64,000 bases of DNA from Pseudoalteromonas marina (GTDB taxonomy: Bacteria; Pseudomonadota; Gammaproteobacteria; Enterobacterales; Alteromonadaceae). Positions 1-8,516 of the stretch are shown here, one piece after another (positions within the stretch are counted from its first letter, which is position 1; the number at the start of each line of letters is the position of its first letter). Below the pieces are notes generated by a model, which saw only the letters and a list, made by a program, of their open reading frames with translations, did no database searches and was not told the origin of the DNA. Position numbers and translations under genes: made by a program. The stretch spans positions 310,001-374,000 of the forward strand of contig NZ_AHCB03000006.1 in assembly GCF_000238335.3 (NCBI RefSeq), read 5' to 3'.

Positions 1-1
1 A

Positions 2-637
2 AATGAATACAAAGGGGCTACCGACGGTGGGAAAAACGGGCTACTGCATGCATTTACAAAACTTAAAATCCTTTACCAAGATAAGCAATTTGCCCACTTT
101 GTTGTCACACGTGCTTTTTTATTGTGCTCAGCTTTAAGCTCGCCATTTTATATTATTTTAGCGAGTCGCCAATCGTTTGAGTTTTCGTTACTTGCAACAT
201 TTATTGCTGTATCGGGGTTAGCCAGTTTAGTGTCCGCGCCAATTTGGGGGCGATTAAGCGACCTATCAAGCCAACGAGTTTTAGTGCTTAGTGCCATGCT
301 AGTAACTTTTAATGGTTTAACGGTATTTGTTATTGCAACCTGGTTTAACCATTTGTTGAGTGCTTGGTGGTTGCTGCCTACACTTTACTTTTTACTCTCT
401 GTTGCTCACCAAGGTGTACGCCTTGGCCGCAAAACGTACTTAGTCGATATGGCACAAGGAAACAAGCGCACCGACTATGTTGCAGTAAGTAACACGGTTA
501 TTGGCGTGCTTTTACTCCTGTTAGGCAGCATTGGATTGCTTGAGAGCTTTTTATCTACCGCTGAACTTATTTTGCTCTACAGCCTGCTTGGGTTTTGTGG
601 CGCCATTAGTGCATTATTTTTACCTAAAATAGAGTAA
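2..637 (+). CDS. MFS transporter, C-terminal part (cut by window edge)
   Basis: The frame is open from the first bases of the window to a TAA at 635-637, so this is the 3' part of a longer gene. The TTG at 122 is an internal leucine, not a start. The visible ~211 residues hold about six hydrophobic segments and, between two of them, a G-R-L-S-D type loop (GRLSDLSSQRV) that resembles the conserved MFS loop joining helices of the second half. This fits the C-terminal six-helix bundle of a major facilitator transporter in the inner membrane. The substrate cannot be read from this half. A promoter region of about 220 bp separates it from the next gene. Confidence 0.7.
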   Translation, partial: NEYKGATDGGKNGLLHAFTKLKILYQDKQFAHFVVTRAFLLCSALSSPFYIILASRQSFEFSLLATFIAVSGLASLVSAPIWGRLSDLSSQRVLVLSAMLVTFNGLTVFVIATWFNHLLSAWWLLPTLYFLLSVAHQGVRLGRKTYLVDMAQGNKRTDYVAVSNTVIGVLLLLLGSIGLLESFLSTAELILLYSLLGFCGAISALFLPKIE

Positions 638-860
638 TTCTAACCATACCAACTTGCACAAATACCTAAAGCAGCTTACTTGATTAAACTGCACTGTGGA
701 CAATAAACCTATCTTTAGCAAATATGCTCAGCGCTTAGGTTAATTAAGCTAACTAGCATAAACATTTTATTACAATTACTTACACCCTAACGTTAGTTTT
801 TGCCGTAGGCTGAAAAGAGTTAAATATTCGCCTACTTAAAACTATACAAAGGGATTTACC

Positions 861-2237
861 ATGTTAAAACCGTTTAGTGCATTACTTATATTGCTTGCGC
901 CTAGTACTTTATTAGCGCAAACCATGTCGATTAAAACCACTGAAGGGTTAGTAACAACCGACTCGACAACGTTATTTGCTTTTAACAAAGAGCTTAAACA
1001 GCTAGAACGCATTGATTTACTATCAGCACAAAACTCTCAGCTCGCTCTGCCTGACAATGCAATTGGTTTTGACGTGGCAACACTTGCTAATACAAATGAT
1101 AAGCAAGCGCTTGTGGTAGCTAGCGATGGCATTTACAAAGCGGATAAAGAAAAACCTTCACTTTTATTTGCATATACATCAGTAATAAACCAGTTAGAAG
1201 TAACAGAGTTTGAAAAAATAAACTTTATCATTGATGCCAACAAAGATGGCCTGAGTGATATTTTGCTCCCAGACTTAAACCAAACAACCCTTTATATTCA
1301 AACTAACAACGGCCAATTTACCCCTCATACTTTTGAAAAAAAGACGCAGTTTACTGGTGATTTTTCAAAAGATGGTCTCACCCTTGAAGTTGATATTAAT
1401 AACCAACCTACAATTACGGATTTTAATCACGACGGCCTAAATGACTTAGTGTTTTTAAATAAACAAGGCGCCAATGTGCTTTACGCAAATACTAATGGTT
1501 ACAACAAAGCCATGGCTGACGTTAATTTTAATATTGAGTTGGGCGAGCTTAGTAACGGTGAAAAACGCAAAATAAAGCAGCTTCTTGATATAAACAACGA
1601 TGGCTATTTAGACTTTATTACCAAGCAATATAAGCCAGTGGAAGGTATGGATTCGCTCGATATTGACATAGCGCATAACCTTTATTTAGGTAATAAAACA
1701 GGGTTTAGTAAAACACCTATTAAATTGTTAAATACCAGCGGCCCTAGTCAGCTTGTATTTGAAACAGACTTTAATAACGATGGCTTAATAGACCTGCAAA
1801 CAATGGACTTAGACATTGGCCTTGGCACTATTGCCTCTATGGCTATGGGCGGTGGTAAAACTGACGTAGATGTAGAGATGAATATTTATAAGCAACAAAC
1901 CGATGGCTCATTTGCTAGTAAATCAAGTATAGAGATTGACCTTGAGATGGAAATAAATATGAGCAATGGCGATGCAACCCCACCCTTATACATAGGCGAT
2001 ATAAACGGGGATGACAAAACTGATGCGGTATATAAATACAGCAAAAAAACGCTCTATGTGTACTACGGCGAAGAGGACAATTTGCTGAACAAAAAGCGTA
2101 AAAAAATAAAATTAACCCTACCTAAAAAAAGTAAAGATATTTTGTTAGTTGACATTAACCAAGACGGTAAAAAAGACTTTGTATTTAAATTTACCGAAGA
2201 AGATGGCACCAGTAAAATTAAAACCCGCTTAAACTAA
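861..2237 (+). CDS. Exported FG-GAP/VCBS repeat protein
   Basis: 458 residues with an N-terminal signal peptide (about residues 1-19, ending LLAQ). The mature part carries at least six Asp-rich calcium-binding-like loops of the D-x-N-x-D-G-x-x-D form: DANKDGLSDI, DFNHDGLNDL, DINNDGYLDF, DFNNDGLIDL, DINGDDKTDA and DINQDGKKDF. These are the hallmark of VCBS/FG-GAP blades that fold as a beta-propeller on the cell surface or in the periplasm. The start follows an AAAGGGATT ribosome binding site. It is a single gene with a strong terminator 11 bp after the stop. Its function is unknown; members of this family act in adhesion or as extracellular scaffolds, and the ligand cannot be told here. Confidence 0.75.
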   Translation: MLKPFSALLILLAPSTLLAQTMSIKTTEGLVTTDSTTLFAFNKELKQLERIDLLSAQNSQLALPDNAIGFDVATLANTNDKQALVVASDGIYKADKEKPSLLFAYTSVINQLEVTEFEKINFIIDANKDGLSDILLPDLNQTTLYIQTNNGQFTPHTFEKKTQFTGDFSKDGLTLEVDINNQPTITDFNHDGLNDLVFLNKQGANVLYANTNGYNKAMADVNFNIELGELSNGEKRKIKQLLDINNDGYLDFITKQYKPVEGMDSLDIDIAHNLYLGNKTGFSKTPIKLLNTSGPSQLVFETDFNNDGLIDLQTMDLDIGLGTIASMAMGGGKTDVDVEMNIYKQQTDGSFASKSSIEIDLEMEINMSNGDATPPLYIGDINGDDKTDAVYKYSKKTLYVYYGEEDNLLNKKRKKIKLTLPKKSKDILLVDINQDGKKDFVFKFTEEDGTSKIKTRLN

Positions 2238-2248
2238 CCACCTACACA

Positions 2249-2273
2249 AAAAGCCCAGTATTACTGGGCTTTT
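2249..2273. terminator. Bidirectional intrinsic terminator
   Basis: The arms AAAAGCCCAG (2249-2258) and CTGGGCTTTT (2264-2273) pair perfectly around a 5-base loop. Flanking A and T runs on either side let it end the FG-GAP gene on the plus strand and the proline-rich gene (stop at 2295) on the minus strand. Confidence 0.85.
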
Positions 2274-2294
2274 AATGTTAGCTTTTACATATAT

Positions 2295-2750
2295 TTACGC
2301 TTTAATACTGAGTAACGAATCAGATTCAGACAAGCCAAACTTTTCTTGAACAGCCGATAGTATAGCGTCTTTATCTTCATCGTTTATTTGGCTTGAATAC
2401 TGCTCTAGTAATTCATCAAGGTAACTTACTACATCTTCTGTATTAACTTGCTCTAGTGAATTTTGTGGCGGTGGAGGCGGTCTTTGCCCTTCAGGTCGGC
2501 CAGCATCACCAATACTTTTAGCATCAAATTCAAGCTCGCTCATTAATTCTGCCAGCTCTTTAGTGGGTGAAATACCCTGCTCTTCAAACGCAGCTTGAAT
2601 GCTCTTTGCATCTTCAGAGGTTAAGTTTTCGGGATCAAATTGCGCTAGCGTTTCTTTTACAAAATCACTTTGTTCTGATGTTAGCGATACAGCTTGGCTT
2701 TTTTGCTGCGGCATAAAATTAGTAGCGTTATTGTTTATTGAATTGATCAT
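2295..2750 (-). CDS. Cytoplasmic-type proline-rich protein linked to EF-hand gene
   Basis: 151 residues without a signal peptide or membrane segment. Two acidic helical parts (about 20-75 and 100-150) flank a short proline run (RPPPPPQ, about residues 90-96). Acidic stretches such as DPENLTSEDAKSI resemble degenerate EF-hands but I see no complete calcium loop. It starts 12 bp after the EF-hand gene ends, so the two are probably one transcript. I recognise the general type from marine gammaproteobacteria, where such proteins sit beside small EF-hand proteins, but I know of no assigned function. The proline run echoes the one in the periplasmic domain of the nearby sensor kinase, which may be coincidence. 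Confidence 0.6.
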   Translation of the reverse strand: MINSINNNATNFMPQQKSQAVSLTSEQSDFVKETLAQFDPENLTSEDAKSIQAAFEEQGISPTKELAELMSELEFDAKSIGDAGRPEGQRPPPPPQNSLEQVNTEDVVSYLDELLEQYSSQINDEDKDAILSAVQEKFGLSESDSLLSIKA

Positions 2751-2762
2751 GTTAGTTTCCTT

Positions 2763-3038
2763 TCAACGTTCACGACGAGGTGGTTTATGTTCACTTAATT
2801 CTTGCTCGCTGATTTCCCCATTACCGTCAGCATCAATTTCATCAAAAATAGTCTGTGCGTCACCGTGAGGTGGCTTTTTAGTATTAAATTCATCAAAACT
2901 AATTGCACCATTGCCATCGGTGTCGAGAGTTGAAAAGTCTGGCTTAGGCGGTTTGTTATTACTTCCTTTTGCAGCAATATTGGCCGAAAAAACAATGCTA
3001 AGTAATACAATCATTGCTGTTGATGTTAAATGCTTCAT
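2763..3038 (-). CDS. Small exported EF-hand calcium-binding protein
   Basis: 91 residues: a signal peptide (1-23, ending NIAAK) and then two canonical 12-residue EF-hand loops at 39-50 (DTDGNGAISFDE) and 69-80 (DADGNGEISEQE). Each has Asp at positions 1, 3 and 5, the central Gly and the terminal Glu. The basic tail is HKPPRRER. It probably binds calcium in the periplasm, either as a buffer or as a sensor partner. It is the first gene of a two-gene unit with the proline-rich protein. About 65 bp upstream lies a 15-bp sequence also found upstream of the sensor-kinase gene at 6407, so the EF-hand gene may belong to the regulon of that kinase and its partner. This last point is inference. Confidence 0.75.
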   Translation of the reverse strand: MKHLTSTAMIVLLSIVFSANIAAKGSNNKPPKPDFSTLDTDGNGAISFDEFNTKKPPHGDAQTIFDEIDADGNGEISEQELSEHKPPRRER

Positions 3039-3098
3039 AGTAATAACCTTATATTTAGGGCGTGTTGATACCGTAAACTTACACCTTAAAAACGCAAA

Positions 3099-3113
3099 AA
3101 ATGTGCAAATAAT
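3099..3113 (-). promoter_or_regulatory. 15-bp motif shared with sensor-kinase promoter
   Basis: On the minus strand this reads ATTATTTGCACATTT. The sensor-kinase promoter at 6477-6491 has ATTGTTTGCACGTTT, identical at 13 of 15 positions, in the same orientation and at a similar distance (about 60-75 bp) from the start codon. It may be a site for the OmpR-type regulator encoded between the two genes. No binding data exist here. Confidence 0.35.
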
Positions 3114-3330
3114 AAGGAAGTATTAAATAATTTAAAAAATTGATGTGTTCTAGGGCGTTCTGGTTGCTCAATTTACAATCAGCAGATAAGCTAACGCAAG
3201 CATGTGTAAATGCGCGTAATACTGCCCTTAATTCTCAAAGCTGATATACTGCTTGAGTATATAAAACAACTAATTACAGAGCACTTTCTTAAATAATGAT
3301 TAATAACCAACTCCACTTAGCAGGCAAGCT

Positions 3331-4185
3331 GTGAAAACACCAAAACGCTTACAACCCCTTATCGATGACGGTTTAATTGACGAAGTACTTAGCCGACTAA
3401 TGAGCGGTAAAGAAGCCGATGTATTTGTAGTTCGCTGTGGTGAACACATTCGGTGTGCAAAGGTTTATAAAGATGCTGTTAAACGCAGTTTTAAAAAAGC
3501 CGCACAATACCAAGAAGGCCGAAAAGTTCGCGGTGGTCGCCAAGCTCGCGCAATGGGAAAACGCTCAAGTTACGGGCGCCAGTTAGAAGAAGAAATTTGG
3601 CAAAATGCTGAGGTTGATGCTCTTTCTCGTTTAGCTAGAGCCGGTGTGCGTGTACCCGATACATATTTTTGTGTTGATGGTGTTTTACTTATGGAGCTTG
3701 TGTCTGACAGCGAAGGCGATGTTGCGCCGCAGCTAGGCCATGTAAGTATGAGTAAAGAGGAAGCTATAAAACAACATACACTGATGATGCATTACATTAT
3801 GCTTATGCTGTGCGCGGGTATTATTCATGGAGACTTATCAGAGTTTAATGTGCTTGTTGACGATAAAGGCCCTGTGATTATTGATTTACCGCAAGCTGTA
3901 AATGCGTCTGCTAACAATAGCGCTGAAGCCATGTTTGCTCGTGACGTAAACAACATGCGTCGTTACTATAGTGAGTTTGCACCTGAGTTGTTAAATACCC
4001 AATACGCTAAAGAAATGTGGGCGCTATTTGAAGAGGCAAAACTTACACCTAATTCTATACTCACCGGTGAATTTGAAGATGACAGCGAAGAAGCTGACGT
4101 TGATTCAGTACTAGACGAGATACAAGCTGCAGCCGATGAAGAGCAAGAGCGACTAGCGCGCATTAACTTTTCAGACGAAGAATAA
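3331..4185 (+). CDS. RIO-type serine protein kinase
   Basis: 284 residues, starting at GTG. The RIO fold is clear: a nucleotide-loop region SGKEADVFVV (25-34), the ATP-binding lysine K44 in CAKVYK, the catalytic loop HGDLSEFNVLV with D168, and the metal-binding IIDLPQAV with D185. The basic insertion K-V-R-G-G-R-Q-A-R (65-73) and the Lys/Arg-rich stretch after the ATP lysine are typical of bacterial RIO1-like proteins. The acidic tail (250-284) is low complexity. RIO kinases of archaea and eukaryotes act in small-subunit ribosome maturation; the role of the bacterial ones is poorly known. It stands alone, converging on the response-regulator gene with 33 bp between the stops. I see no strong ribosome binding site, so the GTG is supported mainly by the start of similarity. 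Confidence 0.85.
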   Translation: MKTPKRLQPLIDDGLIDEVLSRLMSGKEADVFVVRCGEHIRCAKVYKDAVKRSFKKAAQYQEGRKVRGGRQARAMGKRSSYGRQLEEEIWQNAEVDALSRLARAGVRVPDTYFCVDGVLLMELVSDSEGDVAPQLGHVSMSKEEAIKQHTLMMHYIMLMLCAGIIHGDLSEFNVLVDDKGPVIIDLPQAVNASANNSAEAMFARDVNNMRRYYSEFAPELLNTQYAKEMWALFEEAKLTPNSILTGEFEDDSEEADVDSVLDEIQAAADEEQERLARINFSDEE

Positions 4186-4218
4186 AACGCCAACGTTTTT
4201 GTTAATCGCTTTGTTCCC

Positions 4219-4896
4219 TTATTGCGGGTGTACAAAGCGATAACCTACCCCATAAACAGATTGAATCACACTCTCTGTTTTAGTTAATTCATCCAGCTTT
4301 TTACGCAATTTTTTTATGTGGCTGTCAATCGTTCTATGACTCACAATACGCTGATCGGTGTACATGGTATCCATTAAGCTATCTCGTGAATAAATTCTAC
4401 TCGGGTTATTAAACAAAGGTTTAAACAACTGAAACTCAAAGTTAGTTAGCTCAATGTCGTTATCTTGGTATTTTACTTTATAGGTGGTTTCATCTAATTG
4501 CATTACCGATGTTTGTACTGCTGAAACGTTGAGACGCCTTAAAATAGCTTTTACCCGCGCAACCAACTCTGCGTAACTAAACGGCTTACAAATATAATCA
4601 TCTGCGCCTAACTCAAGCCCTAGCAAGCGATCTATCTCTTCTACTTTGGCCGATACCATAATAATAGGCACATTGGAAAAACGCCTAATCGCTTTACATA
4701 ATTCGATTCCGCTTTGACCTGGTAACATTACGTCTAGCAAAATAAGGCTTGGCCTATTAATTTCAAGCCATGGAAGTACGTCATTCCCATGGTGTATTTG
4801 ATGAGTATTAAAATGATGATTCATTAAAAAATCACTCATTAGATTAGATAATTTTTCTTCATCTTCAACTATCAAAATGTGTTCACTCATTGGCAC
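4219..4896 (-). CDS. OmpR-family response regulator (BaeR-like)
   Basis: Up to 225 residues; the start could also be the ATG two codons in (4890). The receiver domain spans about 5-118 with acidic residues E11/D12, phospho-acceptor D55 in ILLDVMLPG, and K104 in YICKPFSYAE. A winged-helix DNA-binding domain spans about 130-222, with SRDSLMDTMY and the RTIDSHIKKLRKKL recognition helix. The wording around the conserved lysine is close to BaeR. It is encoded 68 bp after the histidine-kinase gene on the same strand, so the order is kinase then regulator. In E. coli BaeSR controls envelope-stress efflux; in Vibrio the related CarRS responds to calcium. A calcium link is tempting because of the EF-hand gene nearby, but unproven. 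Confidence 0.88.
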   Translation of the reverse strand: MPMSEHILIVEDEEKLSNLMSDFLMNHHFNTHQIHHGNDVLPWLEINRPSLILLDVMLPGQSGIELCKAIRRFSNVPIIMVSAKVEEIDRLLGLELGADDYICKPFSYAELVARVKAILRRLNVSAVQTSVMQLDETTYKVKYQDNDIELTNFEFQLFKPLFNNPSRIYSRDSLMDTMYTDQRIVSHRTIDSHIKKLRKKLDELTKTESVIQSVYGVGYRFVHPQ

Positions 4897-4964
4897 CTCT
4901 ATTCGTAACGTAAATTCAAACCACTTAATAAAGTAGGCAATTTAAAGATTAGGTTTAAACATTG

Positions 4965-6407
4965 TTAAATGGTTGGCAGGCGTATAATAATAGCTAAACC
5001 ACCTAGGTCCGCTTTTTCTGCGACTATCTCACCATTATGACCTTCAACTATATGTTTACAGATTGATAAACCAAGGCCTGAACCACCTTCTTGGCGGTTA
5101 CGCGCACCATCAACTCGATACAGGTATTCAAACAAATGCGCTAAATGTGAAGACTCTACCCCAACCCCATTATCCTCAATACTCAGCTCAATAAATGACT
5201 GCCCTTTTTTACTTATGTTTTTAGCAGTTATTGAAATAGTCGTGCACTGAGCATAATGAACTGCATTCATTAAAATATTATCAAACAACTGCAGTAGCCG
5301 TGTTTTATCAGCCTCAACATTGGCGTATTGAGCGCTATTTAATAGATATAGTTTGATTGTATGCTGCTCAAATATAACCTGATATTTTTGCTCGATTGTA
5401 TTTAACAGTATTGTTAAATCGGTTGGCTGCATGGTGTAATGCATCCCCCCTAATTCGGCACTATTTAGCATATGTAAATCATCTATTAGGCGCTTTAAAT
5501 GCATCGCCTCATCATTAGCTGAACTAATATTTTGGGTGTTAGGCTCACGTACGCCAAGTAACATTGCTTCAAGTTCACCCAGCAAAATACTCATTGGTGT
5601 TCTTAATTCGTGAGAAATATTAGCTAACCAGCGTTTACGTACTTGCTCATCTTTAGCTAGTGTAAAGGCCAGTGTATTAAAATCTTCACTTAATTGGCCT
5701 AATTCGTCTTTTCTATCAAGAGTCAGCTTAGTAGTGAAGTGACCTTGCGTAAGCTGATGCATCCCGGTTGCTATTTTTTTTACCGGGCTTACTAAATGCC
5801 GTGATAGTAAAAAAGTTAACAGCAACGTAAATAACGCAGCAGCTATAGCAATAAACCATAAGTAGTCTGTTTGCTGTTCTAAAAAATCAAGCTCGTAGCC
5901 ATCAACCAAATTATCTCTTTTTGAAACAGCTAAATAACCAATGACTATATTGTTAACAGTAATTGGCGTATTGATATAGGTGAGTTCATCGAGATAACGC
6001 CCTCTTATCGGTTGCTTATTTTTATCAAGTAACGCGTAATGAGCAATATCGTTTGGTCTGGGAGGGCCTTTCATATCAAAGCGACCGCGTTCAGGTGGTG
6101 GTGGCCTCATTGACCGGCCTCTAGGACTTGGGCGTTCTGCAAATTCAGAAAATTGGCTGCTTTGTAACTCGGCTTCAACAAGGCGTCTAAAGCTTTTATT
6201 GTCACGGATGACTTCGTCCCACGAGGCACTGCTTTCGTATTGCTTTGCGAGCTTTGCTAGAAGCGGCTCAAGTGCTTTTATTTCTTTTGCATTCACATAA
6301 TCAATAACACCTTGGCCTATGCTCCATTGTATGAGCACCACCAGCCCCGCAATAATGCTAAAGGTAAAGCTAAACAAAATTAAAAAAAGTTTATTGTGAA
6401 TTTTCAT
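4965..6407 (-). CDS. Membrane sensor histidine kinase (BaeS-like)
   Basis: 480 residues. TM1 is about 7-28, the periplasmic sensor about 30-180 and TM2 about 183-202. A HAMP domain spans 203-255, then HisKA with the phospho-acceptor H266 in ISHELRTPMS, then a HATPase domain with DNGVGV, the YRVDGARNRQEGGSGLGL lid region and a final Gly box. The periplasmic sensor holds an unusual Pro/Arg-rich stretch at 92-118 (RPSPRGRSMRPPPPERGRF). Proline-rich stretches of this kind occur in kinases that sense envelope stress or metals, but the ligand is not known here. It is the first gene of the pair with the BaeR-like regulator. A 15-bp motif 70-84 bp upstream recurs at the EF-hand promoter, which suggests autoregulation. 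Confidence 0.88.
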   Translation of the reverse strand: MKIHNKLFLILFSFTFSIIAGLVVLIQWSIGQGVIDYVNAKEIKALEPLLAKLAKQYESSASWDEVIRDNKSFRRLVEAELQSSQFSEFAERPSPRGRSMRPPPPERGRFDMKGPPRPNDIAHYALLDKNKQPIRGRYLDELTYINTPITVNNIVIGYLAVSKRDNLVDGYELDFLEQQTDYLWFIAIAAALFTLLLTFLLSRHLVSPVKKIATGMHQLTQGHFTTKLTLDRKDELGQLSEDFNTLAFTLAKDEQVRKRWLANISHELRTPMSILLGELEAMLLGVREPNTQNISSANDEAMHLKRLIDDLHMLNSAELGGMHYTMQPTDLTILLNTIEQKYQVIFEQHTIKLYLLNSAQYANVEADKTRLLQLFDNILMNAVHYAQCTTISITAKNISKKGQSFIELSIEDNGVGVESSHLAHLFEYLYRVDGARNRQEGGSGLGLSICKHIVEGHNGEIVAEKADLGGLAIIIRLPTI

Positions 6408-6476
6408 GGGGAAGCGTTCACCTTAAAATTAAACCGCCACTTATAACTTGGCCATATTTAAATAAGTTTAACAACT

Positions 6477-6491
6477 AAACGTGCAAACAAT
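6477..6491 (-). promoter_or_regulatory. 15-bp motif upstream of sensor kinase
   Basis: The minus strand reads ATTGTTTGCACGTTT. The GTGCA core is repeated just beyond it (GTGCAC, 6492-6497 on the plus strand), so the site may be a tandem. See the matching element at 3099-3113. Confidence 0.35.
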
Positions 6492-6513
6492 GTGCACCTA
6501 CTTAAAAAATTGT

Positions 6514-6540
6514 ACAAAAAAGGCGACCTAAGTCGCCTTT
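6514..6540 (-). terminator. Intrinsic terminator of S9 peptidase gene
   Basis: The stem AAAGGCGAC (6519-6527) pairs with GTCGCCTTT (6532-6540) around a 4-base loop. On the minus strand it is followed by a T-run, 8 bp after the peptidase stop codon. Confidence 0.85.
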
Positions 6541-6547
6541 GTATTGT

Positions 6548-8476
6548 TTAGTTTTTTAAATGTTTATCAAAAAAATCTAAAAAAGCCTGCAGCGTTTTAA
6601 CGCGATGTGCTTGATGCGATAAATAATGATCGCCATCTTCTAACTCAATATAAGTAACGTCTTTATTTTCATCGTCTAATTCATCTTCCATTTCCCGACT
6701 ATGGTAAACAGGCACTACACTGTCATCACTGCCATGAACCAATAATATAGGTCGGTTAATCTGCTTTGCATACGTTACAGGAGAGTTAGCTTCTAGCATA
6801 TCGTCGTCTGTACCAAACTGTTTTCTGACTATTTCTTTATTGGTAAAGTAACGCGCTTTAAAAACAAGGTGTTCTAAATCACTTACGCCTGCAAAACTGG
6901 CAGCACATTTAAATGTTTCAGGGTGCTTAACAACCGCCATTAACGCTGCATAACCACCATAACTTGCGCCACCAATACAAATTTTTTCAGGTTGTGCAAT
7001 ACCTTGTTCAATAAGCCAATTGGCGCCATCTTGTAAATCGTCTTGCATGGCTAAACCAAAACCCTGAATAGATTGCATTAAAAACTCATAACCATATCCG
7101 CTTGAGCCTCTAAAGTTTGGCTGTAATACAGCGTAACCATGATAAGCCAATAATGCAGTCCAATAATCAAAGTTAGCGTAATCTCGCGCCATTGGACCAC
7201 CATGCGGAAATATTATAGTGGGTAATTTATCGCCCTTTTCATACCCTACAGGCAACGTTAAATAACCTTCAATGGTTAATCCATCTCGCGCTTTATAACT
7301 AATGCGTTCTTTACCGCCGTATACTGTTTCATCAATTTGCGGATAGGCATGAGCAAGTAAAGACAATTCATTTTTAGTTCTATCGCCAAGAAGGTACATG
7401 CCAGAGGTGCTGTCTGAGGTAAAGTAAACAATATACTTTTGTTGGTCTTCGGTGGTGCTTACAATGTCAAGATCGTACTCATCTTTAGCGAGCGATGCAC
7501 GTAGCGAACGGTACAATTTATCTAAATCTGCATCCCAGTAGTTTACCCCGTCCTCTAAATGAGAATCAGTAAAGCCTGCAACCTCACCTGTTTTGCTAGA
7601 ATAAAAAATAGAACCATCAAAGTCGTATTTATCATTACTGTAAATTAACTCGCGCTCTTTAGTAGTTAGGTTAAGTCTAAACAATGCATCTCGCCCGTTG
7701 TGCAAAGCCGAGATATATAAAAGGTTAGGGTTTTTATCAAACCCTAATATAGAAATACTTTGCTCACTAAATACTTCGTAATCAAATAACGTGTCCCAGT
7801 CTCCGGTCTCAGCGTTAAGTAATTCATAAGTAAATTGAGTATCGTCCATTATTTTAGCGATTCGCACATTGCCTTGTCTGTCGGAAAACCACGCTGTAAC
7901 ATTATTACGAGGCCTTTGTATTTGCGTTCTGCGCAATGTGGTTAGGTCTAACTCGTATACCGCAGGAGTATTAGCTATTTTAAAGTCACCCTGCACTAAA
8001 ATTTTATTTTTTTGCTTAGGTAAAAAACTAACAATTTTATCGGCAAACTGTGGCTGTCTCTCGCCACGAGCGGCATTTCCCCTCATAGCCAACTTAATGC
8101 CTTTATCGTTAGTTAAGTTATAAGCATACATAAGAGTTGAAGTATATTTAGCACCACCAAATTGGTACTTTATATGGCGTGCACCAAGCAACAGAACATC
8201 ATCATTCGCCCAGCTATACCAGTCAAAAAATACAGTTTGGTTGTCAGACTGTAAAATAGGGGTAATAACACCTGTTTTAAAGTTTTTTACCATTAGAATT
8301 AAAGTGCCTTTGTTGTTTCTTACAAAGGCAAGGTTTTCACCATTAGGCGAAAGCTTTACTTGGCTAAAGTCTTTTAAGCCCGCAAAGGCTTCTATTGGCA
8401 ATTTTTTATCTTGTTCGGCGAGAGTATTAAAGCTAATAAGAGTGATCAATGCAGCAGCAATAAGTTTACGCATCAA
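6548..8476 (-). CDS. Exported S9 (prolyl oligopeptidase family) peptidase
   Basis: 642 residues with a signal peptide (about 1-20, MMRKLIAAALITLISFNTLA). The first ~385 residues form the beta-propeller that gates access. The C-terminal alpha/beta hydrolase carries the nucleophile S505 in GGASYGGYAA, the acid D585 in HGSDDSVVP, and the base H617 in EDGDHYLS. The oxyanion region is HGGPMARDYANFDYW. The order and spacing fit S9C-type acylaminoacyl/dipeptidyl peptidases that release short peptides in the periplasm or medium. A second, clearly different copy lies at 26395. The gene is monocistronic with its own terminator; the start of the flavin-reductase gene lies upstream on the same strand, 40 bp away. 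Confidence 0.9.
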   Translation of the reverse strand: MMRKLIAAALITLISFNTLAEQDKKLPIEAFAGLKDFSQVKLSPNGENLAFVRNNKGTLILMVKNFKTGVITPILQSDNQTVFFDWYSWANDDVLLLGARHIKYQFGGAKYTSTLMYAYNLTNDKGIKLAMRGNAARGERQPQFADKIVSFLPKQKNKILVQGDFKIANTPAVYELDLTTLRRTQIQRPRNNVTAWFSDRQGNVRIAKIMDDTQFTYELLNAETGDWDTLFDYEVFSEQSISILGFDKNPNLLYISALHNGRDALFRLNLTTKERELIYSNDKYDFDGSIFYSSKTGEVAGFTDSHLEDGVNYWDADLDKLYRSLRASLAKDEYDLDIVSTTEDQQKYIVYFTSDSTSGMYLLGDRTKNELSLLAHAYPQIDETVYGGKERISYKARDGLTIEGYLTLPVGYEKGDKLPTIIFPHGGPMARDYANFDYWTALLAYHGYAVLQPNFRGSSGYGYEFLMQSIQGFGLAMQDDLQDGANWLIEQGIAQPEKICIGGASYGGYAALMAVVKHPETFKCAASFAGVSDLEHLVFKARYFTNKEIVRKQFGTDDDMLEANSPVTYAKQINRPILLVHGSDDSVVPVYHSREMEDELDDENKDVTYIELEDGDHYLSHQAHRVKTLQAFLDFFDKHLKN

Positions 8477-8516
8477 AAGTCCTTTTATTTTTATGTTTTT
8501 AAATCAGGTCCGTATT

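Noticed and set aside
122..637. Separate 171-residue gene starting at TTG 122
   Set aside because: The frame is open to the window edge and codes for more transporter sequence, so 122 is internal.
2795..3010. Overlapping frame inside the EF-hand gene
   Set aside because: The EF-hand frame has a signal peptide and two perfect loops; the other frame is meaningless.
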